From an uncultured Lachnospiraceae bacterium (GTDB lineage Bacteria; Bacillota; Clostridia; Lachnospirales; Lachnospiraceae), in assembly GCA_910577835.1 (NCBI GenBank), contig CAJTOU010000009.1:16321-80320 (forward strand): a stretch of DNA of 64,000 nucleotides, given 5' to 3'. Within the stretch, counting starts at the first letter, position 1; the number at the start of each line of letters is the position of its first letter. This document shows positions 16,538 through 25,581 of this stretch, piece after piece. The position numbers and the translations under genes were made by a program. The notes beneath the pieces were generated by a model. It was not told the DNA's origin. It made no database searches and saw nothing but the letters and a program-made list of their open reading frames with translations.

Positions 16538-17896
16538 TTACAATATATCTATGTATTCTCCTGCCAACGCTTTATTCATGCTTCTTACTGCACAGAATTT
16601 TCCACACATGGAACAGGTATCCTCGTGCTCCGGTTTTCTGTCCTCACGGATTTTCTTTGCAGTTTCAGGGTCTATGGCACACGCCCACTGACCTTCCCAG
16701 TCAAGCTCACGTCTTGCATCCGCCATTCTATCATCTACGTCTCTTGCTCCTCTTATGCCCTTTGCAATATCAGCAGCGTGGGCAGCTATTTTAGAAGCAA
16801 TAATTCCCTGCTTTACATCTTCCACATTTGGAAGTGCCAGATGCTCTGCTGGAGTGACATAACAAAGGAATGCAGCTCCGGAGGCAGCAGCGATAGCACC
16901 GCCGATAGCGGAGGTAATATGGTCATAGCCCGGCGCAATATCTGTAACCAGCGGACCAAGCACATAAAACGGAGCTCCGCCGCAAATCGTCTGCTGAATC
17001 TTCATATTTGCGGCAATCTGGTCCATAGACATATGTCCCGGCCCCTCCACCATTACCTGAACATCCTTTGCCCATGCACGCTTTGTCAGTTCGCCGAGCC
17101 TTACAAGCTCCTCTATCTGGCATACATCGGATGCATCTGCAAGACAGCCCGGCCGGCAGGCATCGCCAAGAGAAATCGTTACATCATATTCACGGCAGAT
17201 ATCAAGAATTTCATCATAATATTCATAAAACGGATTTTCATTTCCTGTCATACACATCCATGCAAATACCAGAGAACCGCCTCTGGATACAATATTCATT
17301 TTTCTCTTATGATGTTTGATTTGGTCAATCGTCTTTCTTGTAATTCCGCAGTGAAGTGTTACAAAATCAACTCCGTCTTCTGCATGAAGCCTTACCACAT
17401 CAATAAAATCCTTTGCAGTCAAAGTATTCAAATCCCTCTGATAATGAATAACGGAATCATATACAGGCACTGTTCCTATCATGGCAGGACATTCTGAAGT
17501 AAGCTTTCTTCGAAATGGAATCGTATCTCCATGTGAGGACAGGTCCATAATGGCATGCGCTCCCATATCTACCGCTGCCATTACCTTTTTCATCTCTATA
17601 TCATAGTCCTTGCAGTCTCTTGAAACTCCAAGATTTACATTTATCTTTGTTTTCAACATGGAACCGACACCCTGCGGGTCAATACATTTGTGATTTTTAT
17701 TTGCACAGATAACCACTTTTCCGGCAGCCACTAATGGCATAAGCTCCTGTGGTGTCATTAATTCCTTCTCTGCAACAGCTTCAAGTTCCCTTGTGACAAT
17801 GCCCTTTCTTGCAGCTTCCATCTGAGTAGCATACTCTTTTATTATGGCATCCTGTTTTATTATAGTATCCTGTTTTATTGTATCATCCTTTTTCAT
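16538..17896 (-). CDS. thiC: Phosphomethylpyrimidine synthase
   Basis: This radical-SAM enzyme converts aminoimidazole ribotide to hydroxymethylpyrimidine phosphate for thiamine. The 452-residue sequence carries [16 protein letters not shown], the EGPGHM motif, GDACRPGC and the C-terminal iron-sulfur motif CSMCGKFC. It is the short, anaerobe-type ThiC. The first 20 residues are an extra repeat-encoded extension ([17 protein letters not shown]) before the usual family start near [17 protein letters not shown] precedes the ATG by 10 bases. I see no TPP riboswitch in the 134-base gap to the upstream mutase gene, unusual for thiC, so it may be read from upstream or regulated otherwise. Confidence 0.95.
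   Translation of the reverse strand: MKKDDTIKQDTIIKQDAIIKEYATQMEAARKGIVTRELEAVAEKELMTPQELMPLVAAGKVVICANKNHKCIDPQGVGSMLKTKINVNLGVSRDCKDYDIEMKKVMAAVDMGAHAIMDLSSHGDTIPFRRKLTSECPAMIGTVPVYDSVIHYQRDLNTLTAKDFIDVVRLHAEDGVDFVTLHCGITRKTIDQIKHHKRKMNIVSRGGSLVFAWMCMTGNENPFYEYYDEILDICREYDVTISLGDACRPGCLADASDVCQIEELVRLGELTKRAWAKDVQVMVEGPGHMSMDQIAANMKIQQTICGGAPFYVLGPLVTDIAPGYDHITSAIGGAIAAASGAAFLCYVTPAEHLALPNVEDVKQGIIASKIAAHAADIAKGIRGARDVDDRMADARRELDWEGQWACAIDPETAKKIREDRKPEHEDTCSMCGKFCAVRSMNKALAGEYIDIL
17840..17893. repeat. Three 18-bp in-frame repeats at the thiC start
   Basis: Three adjacent 18-bp units (17840-17857, 17858-17875, 17876-17893) share TATTATNNNATCCTGTTT on the plus strand; the third is more diverged. 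They encode the hexapeptide repeat of the ThiC N-terminus. On the coding strand each unit carries an AGGA followed by ATA-rich bases. Confidence 0.85.
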
Positions 17897-18030
17897 TTTA
17901 TATTAATCCTTTCCATTATTTACTTTACTGCTTTTGCCGCAGCTTATCACGCCATCATCTCTTTGCTGTCACAGAAAATCATTTCTTATTTCCTGTAACA
18001 AAATATTTTCAAGTTTTGGATAATTGTTTT

Positions 18031-19725
18031 CTACAAAACAAAAAATCCCTGCAAATCATCTGCGATTCTGTTTTCTATTAACATCGCCTGTTCTCTGTTC
18101 TCTGCACTGACTGAGATATATGCCTTCAGTTTTGGCTCCGTACCAGACGGGCGAATTACCACAGAACAATTTTTTTCTAAAAGAAACTTCAATACATCCG
18201 ATTTTGGCAGACCATCAATTCCCTTTGAATAATCCAGACAGGTATGGACCTTCTTTCCTCCTATGCTTTCCAGTCCGCTGCGAAATTTCTGCATAATCTC
18301 CTGCATTTTTAAAAATCCCTGTGCGCCCTCAAACTCATAAGAATGAAGTGTATTCAGACAGAAACCATATTGGCGATACAGCTCGCTGAGCTTTTCTGTC
18401 AGGCTGATTCCCAGAGAAGCATACCATGCGAACATCTCACAAATCAGAAATGCTCCGTTTACCGCATCCTTGTCTCTGACATATGTACCAGACAGATAAC
18501 CATAACTTTCCTCAAAGCCGAAGATATATGAATCCTCTTTTCCTTCGTTTTCCAGAAATCCAATCTGCTCCCCGATAAATTTAAAACCTGTCAGTACATT
18601 AACTGTCTGCACTCCATAATGTGCGGCAATGCGTTCTCCCATATCTGTTGTTACAATAGTTTTCACAAGCATCGGCGCTTCCGGCATGGTTTTCAGAGCC
18701 TGACGTCTGGAACAGATATAATCCAGCAGAAGAATTCCTGTTTCATTTCCTGACAAAAGCACATACTCTCCTGAAGAATCTTTTACCGCGATTCCCACAC
18801 GGTCACAATCGGGGTCTGTGGCAAGCAATAAATCAGCATTATGCTCTCTGGCATATTTCATGCCAAGCTCCATTGCTTCACGAATCTCAGGATTTGGATA
18901 AGGGCAGGTTGGAAAAGTGCCGTCAGGCTGCTCCTGTTCCTTTACTACGGTAATATTTTGATAACCGGATTCCTTTAATGTGCGAAGAACAGGCAAAAGC
19001 CCTGTACCATTCAGAGGTGAATATATAATTGCCACATTTTTATCAATCTTTGCATCCCCAAGTACAGACTGCTTTTTTACAGCCTCGACAAAATCAGTAT
19101 ATACCTGCTCTGGAATATACTGAATGATACCTGTTTTTACGCCCTCGGAAAATGCCAAATTTTTCACATCGGAAAAAATATCCAGTTTCTCTATCTCTGC
19201 CAGAATTTCGGCCGCTGCCTCTGTGGTAATCTGGCAGCCATCTGCGTTGTATACTTTATAACCATTATATTTTGAAGGATTGTGGGAAGCCGTTACCATA
19301 ATTCCCGCCGCGCAGTGAAGGCGTCTCACTGCAAAGGACAGGCAGGGTGTAGGCATAAGCTGTGAATATATATGTACTTTAATTCCGTTTGCAGCAAACA
19401 CTCCGCTGGCAACTTCGGCAAACAGCTTGGATTTTATGCGTGAATCGTAGCTGACAGCGATTTTTTGATGCTCCTTCGGAAACTTTTTCACTATATAGTC
19501 GGCAAGGCCCTGTGAAGCCTTTGCGACAGTATGAATATTCATACGATTGGTGCCCGCGCCAATCACTCCTCTTAATCCCCCTGTTCCAAAAGTAAGGTTC
19601 CGGTAAAAGGCTTCCTCTATTTTTTCCTCATCTCCTGCCATTTTTTTCAGTTCTTTTATTACATCAGCATCAGAAAATGCATGTTCTGTCCATAGCTGAT
19701 ATTGTTCCAAAATTTTATTTTCCAT
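18031..19725 (-). CDS. pgcA: Phosphohexomutase (alpha-phosphoglucomutase type)
   Basis: This 564-residue enzyme interconverts hexose 1- and 6-phosphates, supplying glucose-1-phosphate for polysaccharide. It has the catalytic phosphoserine S147 in MVTASHNPSKYNGYKVY, the magnesium loop DPDCDRVGIAV, the sugar-binding GFEESYGY and the C-terminal phosphate-binding RPSGTEPKLKAY. Length and motifs match Firmicute PgcA. The ATG has AAGGAG upstream and a good promoter lies at 19784-19812. It precedes thiC on the same strand with a 134-base gap and no clear terminator, so read-through into thiC is possible. It may feed the adjacent polysaccharide locus. Confidence 0.93.
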   Translation of the reverse strand: MENKILEQYQLWTEHAFSDADVIKELKKMAGDEEKIEEAFYRNLTFGTGGLRGVIGAGTNRMNIHTVAKASQGLADYIVKKFPKEHQKIAVSYDSRIKSKLFAEVASGVFAANGIKVHIYSQLMPTPCLSFAVRRLHCAAGIMVTASHNPSKYNGYKVYNADGCQITTEAAAEILAEIEKLDIFSDVKNLAFSEGVKTGIIQYIPEQVYTDFVEAVKKQSVLGDAKIDKNVAIIYSPLNGTGLLPVLRTLKESGYQNITVVKEQEQPDGTFPTCPYPNPEIREAMELGMKYAREHNADLLLATDPDCDRVGIAVKDSSGEYVLLSGNETGILLLDYICSRRQALKTMPEAPMLVKTIVTTDMGERIAAHYGVQTVNVLTGFKFIGEQIGFLENEGKEDSYIFGFEESYGYLSGTYVRDKDAVNGAFLICEMFAWYASLGISLTEKLSELYRQYGFCLNTLHSYEFEGAQGFLKMQEIMQKFRSGLESIGGKKVHTCLDYSKGIDGLPKSDVLKFLLEKNCSVVIRPSGTEPKLKAYISVSAENREQAMLIENRIADDLQGFFVL

Positions 19726-19783
19726 TGTCTTTTCTCCTTAATTTGCCGCCAAGAATACTGGCAGACAAAGTTTTCACATACTA

Positions 19784-19812
19784 ATCTTACCATAGAGAAA
19801 GAGATTTATCAA
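19784..19812 (-). promoter_or_regulatory. Promoter of the phosphohexomutase gene
   Basis: On the minus strand TTGATA (19807-19812) and TAAGAT (19784-19789) are 17 bases apart, 59 bases upstream of the start. Confidence 0.6.
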
Positions 19813-19919
19813 TTTTTTTCTTTCATCAAATTTTATAATTGGACATGTAACAGCAAAAAGAAGTAAAACAATTTTTCCAGTTTATAAAAACAAGTGAAAT
19901 AATACAAGAAAGAGAAGTT

Positions 19920-20252
19920 ATGAAAATACAGAATTTGATTGTAATTGAAAATGGTTTTGATTTGGTGCATGGGATTCAAAGTAAATATTCTGATTTTCAT
20001 AAATATTTAACAGAGTATAAAGAAATCCATGGAATATAATCCGAATCTTTTTATAAAGAAAAAAGAAAAATGTTAGAAGATTTTGTAAGAAAATATCTAT
20101 ATGTTCTTGGACATTTTCTGTCAAAGGTTGACTTTAACTATTTTTTAAAAATCAAAAGAAATTCCAAACCAGACTGTAATTCAAAATCTGATTTGGAGCA
20201 TGCAGAGAAACTTGCGAAAAGTCTTGATATAGATAATTATTATATAATTTAG
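19920..20252 (+). pseudogene. AbiH-family phage-defence gene remnant
   Basis: From an ATG at 19920 (GAGAAG upstream) the reading frame gives KIQNLIVIENGFDLVHGI, then SKYSDFHKYL, which matches the N-terminus of AbiH abortive-infection proteins (canonical GNGFDLAHGL...YSDF). An in-frame TAA at 20037-20039 interrupts it, after which the same frame runs on as SESFYKEKRKMLEDFVRKYL to a stop at 20252. Total length is about 110 codons against roughly 300 for the family, so the gene is both nonsense-mutated and truncated. The usual GNG is ENG here. It sits at the edge of the polysaccharide cluster. Confidence 0.65.
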
Positions 20253-20277
20253 ATTTAAGATTTTTTCTAGTACCTTT

Positions 20278-21447
20278 TTATAATAAAGTAAAAATAATGA
20301 GCTTGTCAGCAAAAAAATTCTTTAGTTTTTTTCTGATTTTTTTATAAATAGGTATATATGTATATTTTTTTAAAACTTTACTAAATGGCTTTGTATCCAG
20401 CTCCCTTAGAAAATCCAGACTTTTATCCGAAATTTTAACTGATTTATCAAAATAGGTATTTCCCTTAAATATCTCGTCAAAATTCCTCTCAAAAACCTTC
20501 ATTTGAGGTTTTGCCTGCTCAAACAATTCTTCTCCTCTTCTATTATTTAGCAAAATCATAGAAGCTCCTTTGTCGTCATCCAGTTTCTTTTCCAGTCCCC
20601 AAAAATCTGCCAGTGTAATATCTGCTCTTCTTGGAATTCCTTTGAACTGGCACTCCCCGCAACAGGGTCTCATATACAGGTTATAGCTTAGATAACCCTC
20701 CATAAATAAATTATCCTTCTGTTCAAACACCAGAGATTCACCATTTTCAAAATCAATTCTGGTACATCTTGGCGATTTCTTCCATCCCTCTTTTTTATAT
20801 TTAAACCAGACCTTTACCACTTTGCTTCCCATATTTTTTTCTATTTCTGAAAGCCATGCTTTATATGCTTTCGGCGAATTTACTCCTCTACATATAAAAT
20901 CAATTGTGACAAGATTTGAATATTCCTTTTCAAGATAGGTATACAATCCTGATACCTGACAGGGACAGCCACAAAAAACCACACTCTTTCCTGAATTTAG
21001 ATAGTTCTTTATTTCACGAAATACATATCCCATACTGCTTTGTATATATTTCGACTGCCTTATTTTTTTCAATTCGTTTGTATGTTTTATCACAATATGC
21101 CTTACCAAATTTTCTTTCTCATACTCTGCACCAATCACCACACCATCTTTTTGCAGAATCACTTTTGCTAACTCTGAAAACGCCCCTCCTGAAGTACTGT
21201 GAAATCGAATGTCTTCCTCCCTGCTCCACGCCGCATAGGTTTTGGGAATAGTATGGTTACCGTTTTCCTTTGACATACGTTTAAGACATGTTTGTTCACA
21301 TGCTTTACAGTGTATGCATACATTTTTATCTATTACAGGATATTCAAAACCATTGCTGTCTGACTGCATTTCTATGGCATTCACCGGACAAATATTTGCG
21401 CATGAGGCACAGCCTGTACACTGATTTTTTTCAATCCACAAAACCAT
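20278..21447 (-). CDS. F420H2 dehydrogenase beta-subunit-like iron-sulfur protein
   Basis: The 389-residue protein begins with a two-cluster ferredoxin domain (CTGCASCANICP and CIHCKACEQTC, residues about 10-55). The FrhB/FdhB coenzyme-F420 dehydrogenase beta N- and C-domains follow (TSGGAFSELAK; VVFCGCPCQVSGL; DFICRGVNSP; CGECQFKGIPRRADITLADFWG). Such proteins are regular members of polysaccharide clusters, often paired with pyruvyl transferases; their reaction is not established. The ATG at 21445-21447 is chosen because GGAGG precedes it; the stop of the acetyltransferase gene overlaps that site. It is the last gene of the cluster. Confidence 0.85.
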   Translation of the reverse strand: MVLWIEKNQCTGCASCANICPVNAIEMQSDSNGFEYPVIDKNVCIHCKACEQTCLKRMSKENGNHTIPKTYAAWSREEDIRFHSTSGGAFSELAKVILQKDGVVIGAEYEKENLVRHIVIKHTNELKKIRQSKYIQSSMGYVFREIKNYLNSGKSVVFCGCPCQVSGLYTYLEKEYSNLVTIDFICRGVNSPKAYKAWLSEIEKNMGSKVVKVWFKYKKEGWKKSPRCTRIDFENGESLVFEQKDNLFMEGYLSYNLYMRPCCGECQFKGIPRRADITLADFWGLEKKLDDDKGASMILLNNRRGEELFEQAKPQMKVFERNFDEIFKGNTYFDKSVKISDKSLDFLRELDTKPFSKVLKKYTYIPIYKKIRKKLKNFFADKLIIFTLL

Positions 21448-21449
21448 AA

Positions 21450-22013
21450 TTACCTCCATGTATCATTTTGTCTTACAATTCTTGCCGGATTTCCCGCTAC
21501 TGTTACATTGGGAGGTACATCTTTTGTCACTACTGAACCTGCGGCAATAATCGAATTTTCTCCAATTGTAACACCTTTTAAAATAATGACTTTGCTTCCA
21601 ATCCATACATGATTGCCTATTTTTACAGGTTTTCCTAAGTCCTCAATCCCATTGACAGAATGTCCATCACAGTCCATAATCAACACATCATGTGCAATTG
21701 CAACGTCATATCCAATACTGATTTTATTCTTACATCTGATTTTTGTATCTGAATTACAAAAACCTGAACCCAGCTCCAGTCGCCCGCCATCAAATATTTG
21801 TATATCACATCCATAATAAAACCTAAAAATATCTTCTACACATAACTCTGATTTTCTTCCCATTCGAAGCAATGTGCTTCTTTTGTAACCTCTTTTATGC
21901 TTATCACCTAAAACCAAACGATTTTTTATATAAATAACAGATGAACTGCATTTATCGATTTTTGCATTTTTTAACCACAATTTCGGAATTCGCTTTTTTA
22001 ATATATTTCTCAT
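21450..22013 (-). CDS. Hexapeptide-repeat acyltransferase
   Basis: The 187-residue protein has a C-terminal left-handed beta helix with hexapeptide repeats (IGNHVWIGSKVIILKGVTIG, then ENSIIAAGSVVTKDV and the closing GNPARIV). A probable catalytic histidine lies in DCDGHSV. It belongs to the maltose/colanic-acid O-acetyltransferase family and likely O-acetylates a sugar of the surface polysaccharide. AAAGGG precedes the ATG. The N-terminal 60 residues are rich in basic residues and may contact the lipid carrier or partner enzymes. Confidence 0.85.
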   Translation of the reverse strand: MRNILKKRIPKLWLKNAKIDKCSSSVIYIKNRLVLGDKHKRGYKRSTLLRMGRKSELCVEDIFRFYYGCDIQIFDGGRLELGSGFCNSDTKIRCKNKISIGYDVAIAHDVLIMDCDGHSVNGIEDLGKPVKIGNHVWIGSKVIILKGVTIGENSIIAAGSVVTKDVPPNVTVAGNPARIVRQNDTWR

Positions 22014-22040
22014 ATTTTTCCCTTTATTTTAATTTTTCCC

Positions 22041-22871
22041 TTACTTGATATGGTTTCCAAGATTGCAGGCAATAATTTCTCCATTAATACATCTTGCACA
22101 ATCACTGATTAGAAATCCTGCAACTTCTGCAATTTCCTCTGCCCGAAGAATTCGTTTACCTGTGACAGGAGCATGATACAGATTTGATTCAGGGTCAACA
22201 AAATTAATGTCTGTTGCCGTTATTCCCGGCGCAACTGCATTAATACGGATTCCGTTTGCTGCATATTTCTTTGCAAGCCCCTTTACTAGACTGTTTAATC
22301 CCGCCTTTGTTATTCCATAAAGATGTGTATCTGACATAATTCCGCGCTCAGACGTAACAAACAATAATGTTCCAGCTTTTTTATTTTCCAAAAAATGTTT
22401 TATCACCTGCTACGATAGAATATATGCTCCCTTCAGATTAACATTGAAAATATTCTCATAATCTTCTTCTGTATATTTAACAAAATCCTTTTCAAAAAAA
22501 ATTCCTGCATTGCTGACCACAATATCTAATGAACTATGAAATAGTCCAAGTATTTCATAGAAATTCTTCTCTATATTTTCAATATCGCCAATATCAAATA
22601 CTGCTGTTTTACATTTTTCTTTCCCCAGTTTTTTTCCTGCAGCAAGAAGCTTTTCTTCCTTTCTTCCTGTAATACAGACTGAACCTCCTCCTGACAGACA
22701 TTTTTGCGCTACGGCATATCCGATTCCGCTGCTTCCTCCGGTAATCAGAATATTTTTTCCCGCATATAAATTGTTTTCTGTACAGCTTGTTATATTTACA
22801 TATGTCTTATTTTCGGGAATACCCTTAAAAATATATTTTATACTGCGTTTTACAAAATCTTTTGTTCCCAT
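22041..22871 (-). pseudogene. SDR oxidoreductase interrupted by one amber codon
   Basis: The single frame from 22871 encodes a short-chain dehydrogenase: TGGSSGIGYAVA nucleotide motif, VSNAGIF, then a TAG codon at 22410-22412, and beyond it the catalytic YGITK and the NAVAPGITATDI tail. Upstream and downstream halves are in the same frame and together make about 276 residues, normal for the family. Only this codon breaks it. Either the gene is newly dead, the codon is a sequencing error, or it is read through. A GTG two codons after the stop could start the second half, which lacks the cofactor site. It sits among polysaccharide genes, so a sugar or polyol substrate is likely. Confidence 0.85.
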
Positions 22872-22888
22872 TGCATACCTCCAGTAAA

Positions 22889-24031
22889 TCAGTAATTATC
22901 ACTAAAATATTGTTTATAAAGTATTTCAGGTATTTTCTCTTTATTATTAAAATTTAAAGTATATATTTTATCACCAAAGGTTGGAATCATATGTATATTT
23001 CCTTCCCTGTCTGTGAATCCTCCTGCACACTTTGCTTTCTGCCTATCATTAATAACAGCAACTTTTTTCAATTCACATTTCACTACATCATATTCCCAAA
23101 ATATTTCTCCATCGCCCACAATTCCATAAATTTTTCCATTTATTCCAAGCTTTGTTCCATAACAGCCAAAATACGTCTCCATATAAAGCATCTCAACATA
23201 ATTTTTCCTTACATCAATTTTTAAAATTCCATTATACAGCGAAAAACCATAAATATTGCCATCCACTGAAACCACAGCATGAAAAACCATACATTCAGAA
23301 AGAAATTTTCCAATAAAAACAAATTTTTCTGTTGGAGGATAAAACATTATCACTCTTTCATTTCTCTCCGGCAAAAAATAGACATATCCATTTGGATGCA
23401 CCACAGAAGCGCAATAGCGCAGCTTATTATAAAAACCATGCAGCAGTTTTATTTTATGGACCTGCCATGAAACTGTATTTATTGCCAGAAGATGATTTGT
23501 ATTTCTTGGGGGCTGGTATATTATCCCATTCTTACAAAGAACACCTCCATAATGATGTTCTCCTTTATAATTTATAGAAATATCTATTTCTTCTGTCTCT
23601 AATTTCTGACAATCTATCCGAAGCACTTTATTACATGCTCTTGGAAATGCAAACACATATGGACCTTTTTGTCCTCCACCGCTCCATTTAAATTTCTCTT
23701 CTGACAGCAGCCCCCATTTTTTATATTCCAAAGTATCAGTATTAAACAGAATAATTTGACGGCTGGAATTAGGAATACAACAAGCAGTGGTTTCATTTAT
23801 TAAAACCCCGCCTACATACTTTCCTTCTCTATAATCTTTGATTTCTGTATGCAAAATATCTTTTACCATTAAATTTTGAAATCTGTCTGTAAATTCTTGC
23901 AAAGCACTTAATGAATTTTCCCAATTCTTTTCAGGTACACATTTTATCTTATAAAAAAAGTTATGCATAAATAAAAACATCATCATTTTTCTTTTTATGC
24001 CCTTTATATGTCCTATGATTCTTCTTAACAT
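22889..24031 (-). CDS. Predicted beta-propeller protein of the polysaccharide locus
   Basis: No known enzyme motif is seen in this 380-residue protein. After about 75 residues, repeats of roughly 45-50 residues appear, each with a GG/AS start, a G-x-IY or G-YVYFLP strand and an aromatic-rich end (for example GGVLCKNGIIYQPPRNTNHLL, SVVHPNGYVYFLPER, GGFTDREGNIHMIPT). This is the pattern of a six- or seven-blade beta-propeller of Kelch/WD type. There is no signal peptide, although the N-terminus is basic and Met-rich. It lies between the flippase and the SDR remnant on the same strand. The ribosome site is weak. A binding or scaffold role is possible. Confidence 0.7.
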   Translation of the reverse strand: MLRRIIGHIKGIKRKMMMFLFMHNFFYKIKCVPEKNWENSLSALQEFTDRFQNLMVKDILHTEIKDYREGKYVGGVLINETTACCIPNSSRQIILFNTDTLEYKKWGLLSEEKFKWSGGGQKGPYVFAFPRACNKVLRIDCQKLETEEIDISINYKGEHHYGGVLCKNGIIYQPPRNTNHLLAINTVSWQVHKIKLLHGFYNKLRYCASVVHPNGYVYFLPERNERVIMFYPPTEKFVFIGKFLSECMVFHAVVSVDGNIYGFSLYNGILKIDVRKNYVEMLYMETYFGCYGTKLGINGKIYGIVGDGEIFWEYDVVKCELKKVAVINDRQKAKCAGGFTDREGNIHMIPTFGDKIYTLNFNNKEKIPEILYKQYFSDNY

Positions 24032-24042
24032 AATAATACTTT

Positions 24043-25581
24043 CTATCTTCTTATTGTTTTGATTTTAAAATATATTATTCTCATTACAGTCCTGATTTCT
24101 TTTCTTTCCAGCTCAAGAGCTGATGTAATAAGGAAACTTCCTGCTCCAAATAAAAAGCCATATTTTACAAAATTCATCCATGAGTTCACTACAAGATTCA
24201 CAGATATAAAATAAAATAATCCTGTCACAACAAAACAAACTGCTATATGCCGAAATATAATCTTTAAAAAAATACTCATTTTTATTTTGAGATATCTTCC
24301 AGCAAAATATGGCGCTGTCCAGAAGTGAACAATAAGATTTAATACAGTAGTAGTTCCTACTACTGCATATCCACCCAATTTAGTATTTGCAATTAATAAA
24401 AACATAGAAATAACATTTAATACACCACTGCATATGGTAATCCAGCATACAGCCTTCAGATTATCTGTTAAGGTATATACATAAAACAATGGTCTTACCA
24501 CAGTGACCAGAATATCTCCAATAATCACAATTACTGTCAAGGTGAATATTCTTGAATTATCCTGACCTGGAATCCACAGCTCCAGAAAATTCTTTCCAAG
24601 AACAACAAAACAGACAAAAAAAACATTTCCTGCAATTGCTACACTTTTCATGGCAACCTTTAAATAATCCACCAGCCTTTCTGTTTCTCCTTTTGCATAA
24701 GCCTCCAGTTGCTTTGGCTGAAATGCACTGACCATAACATTCGTAAATAACGTCATTAATCTTCCTATCATCTTTGATATGGAAACCTGTCCCATCACAA
24801 CGCCTGACAATAGTTTATTACAGACAAGCAGGTCCAGTCCTGAATTCAGCATATTTCCAATATTATTAATCGAATTCCATATTCCCGATGAAAGAAGTTT
24901 TTTCACTTTTTCAAAAGAAAAATCTTTTTTATGAATCTGCAGCTCTGGTGTCAGATATTTTGTACAATGTAAATTCATCCATAAATTTACTATCGCAGCA
25001 GCAAGACTTCCAGCTGCCATATAATAAACATGAATTTTTGTGAAATAAATCAGTCCTGCCAGTGTGAAAGCGTTAATAAGGGCTGATATACCACTGTTTC
25101 TGTAAGTAATACTTGTTTTATTTTTTATAAAGGCACTGACTGAAAAAACGGTCCCTGTCACATTGATACACCATTTCAAAAGAACCAGAAAAAATAACAA
25201 TTTTACATCTGAAACCAGATTGTCTGAAATATTTAAAATAAACTGTAATTTCCATACCATTGCCGAACATGGTACAAACAAAAGAACTGCCAGTATCAAA
25301 TCTGCCACTGCTACGGAACTGTAAAATTTATTTGCCTCTTTATAATTCCCGTTATGATATTCGATTGCAATATATCTGGCAGCAAAAGCATTGAGTGCTA
25401 CTGTAATAATATCTATATAGGTAACACATGTATTCGCCAAATCTACAAAGCCATTCGCCTCAATACCAATATTTCGGGTAATTACTGGTGTTAAAATAAT
25501 ATTTATAAGTGCAGTAATTAAAATAGAAATACCATTCCAAATAATATTTTTTATAATCTGTTTCCCAGAATCAGTATTCAT
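24043..25581 (-). CDS. Wzx-type polysaccharide flippase
   Basis: The 512-residue protein has about 12-14 hydrophobic segments and the MATE/MOP-like N-terminus NIIWNGISILITALINIILTP followed by VITRNIGIEANG, typical of Wzx/RfbX transporters. It would flip undecaprenyl-linked repeat units to the outer face of the membrane. Its start overlaps the last 11 bases of the broken pyruvyltransferase gene, so it was translationally coupled to it. With the Wzy polymerase at 30066 it defines a Wzx/Wzy-dependent pathway. Confidence 0.9.
   Translation of the reverse strand: MNTDSGKQIIKNIIWNGISILITALINIILTPVITRNIGIEANGFVDLANTCVTYIDIITVALNAFAARYIAIEYHNGNYKEANKFYSSVAVADLILAVLLFVPCSAMVWKLQFILNISDNLVSDVKLLFFLVLLKWCINVTGTVFSVSAFIKNKTSITYRNSGISALINAFTLAGLIYFTKIHVYYMAAGSLAAAIVNLWMNLHCTKYLTPELQIHKKDFSFEKVKKLLSSGIWNSINNIGNMLNSGLDLLVCNKLLSGVVMGQVSISKMIGRLMTLFTNVMVSAFQPKQLEAYAKGETERLVDYLKVAMKSVAIAGNVFFVCFVVLGKNFLELWIPGQDNSRIFTLTVIVIIGDILVTVVRPLFYVYTLTDNLKAVCWITICSGVLNVISMFLLIANTKLGGYAVVGTTTVLNLIVHFWTAPYFAGRYLKIKMSIFLKIIFRHIAVCFVVTGLFYFISVNLVVNSWMNFVKYGFLFGAGSFLITSALELERKEIRTVMRIIYFKIKTIRR

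Noticed and set aside
17897-18030. TPP riboswitch upstream of thiC
   Set aside because: The conserved CTGAGA and GGATAA-type aptamer segments were looked for on the minus strand and are absent; the gap is also short.
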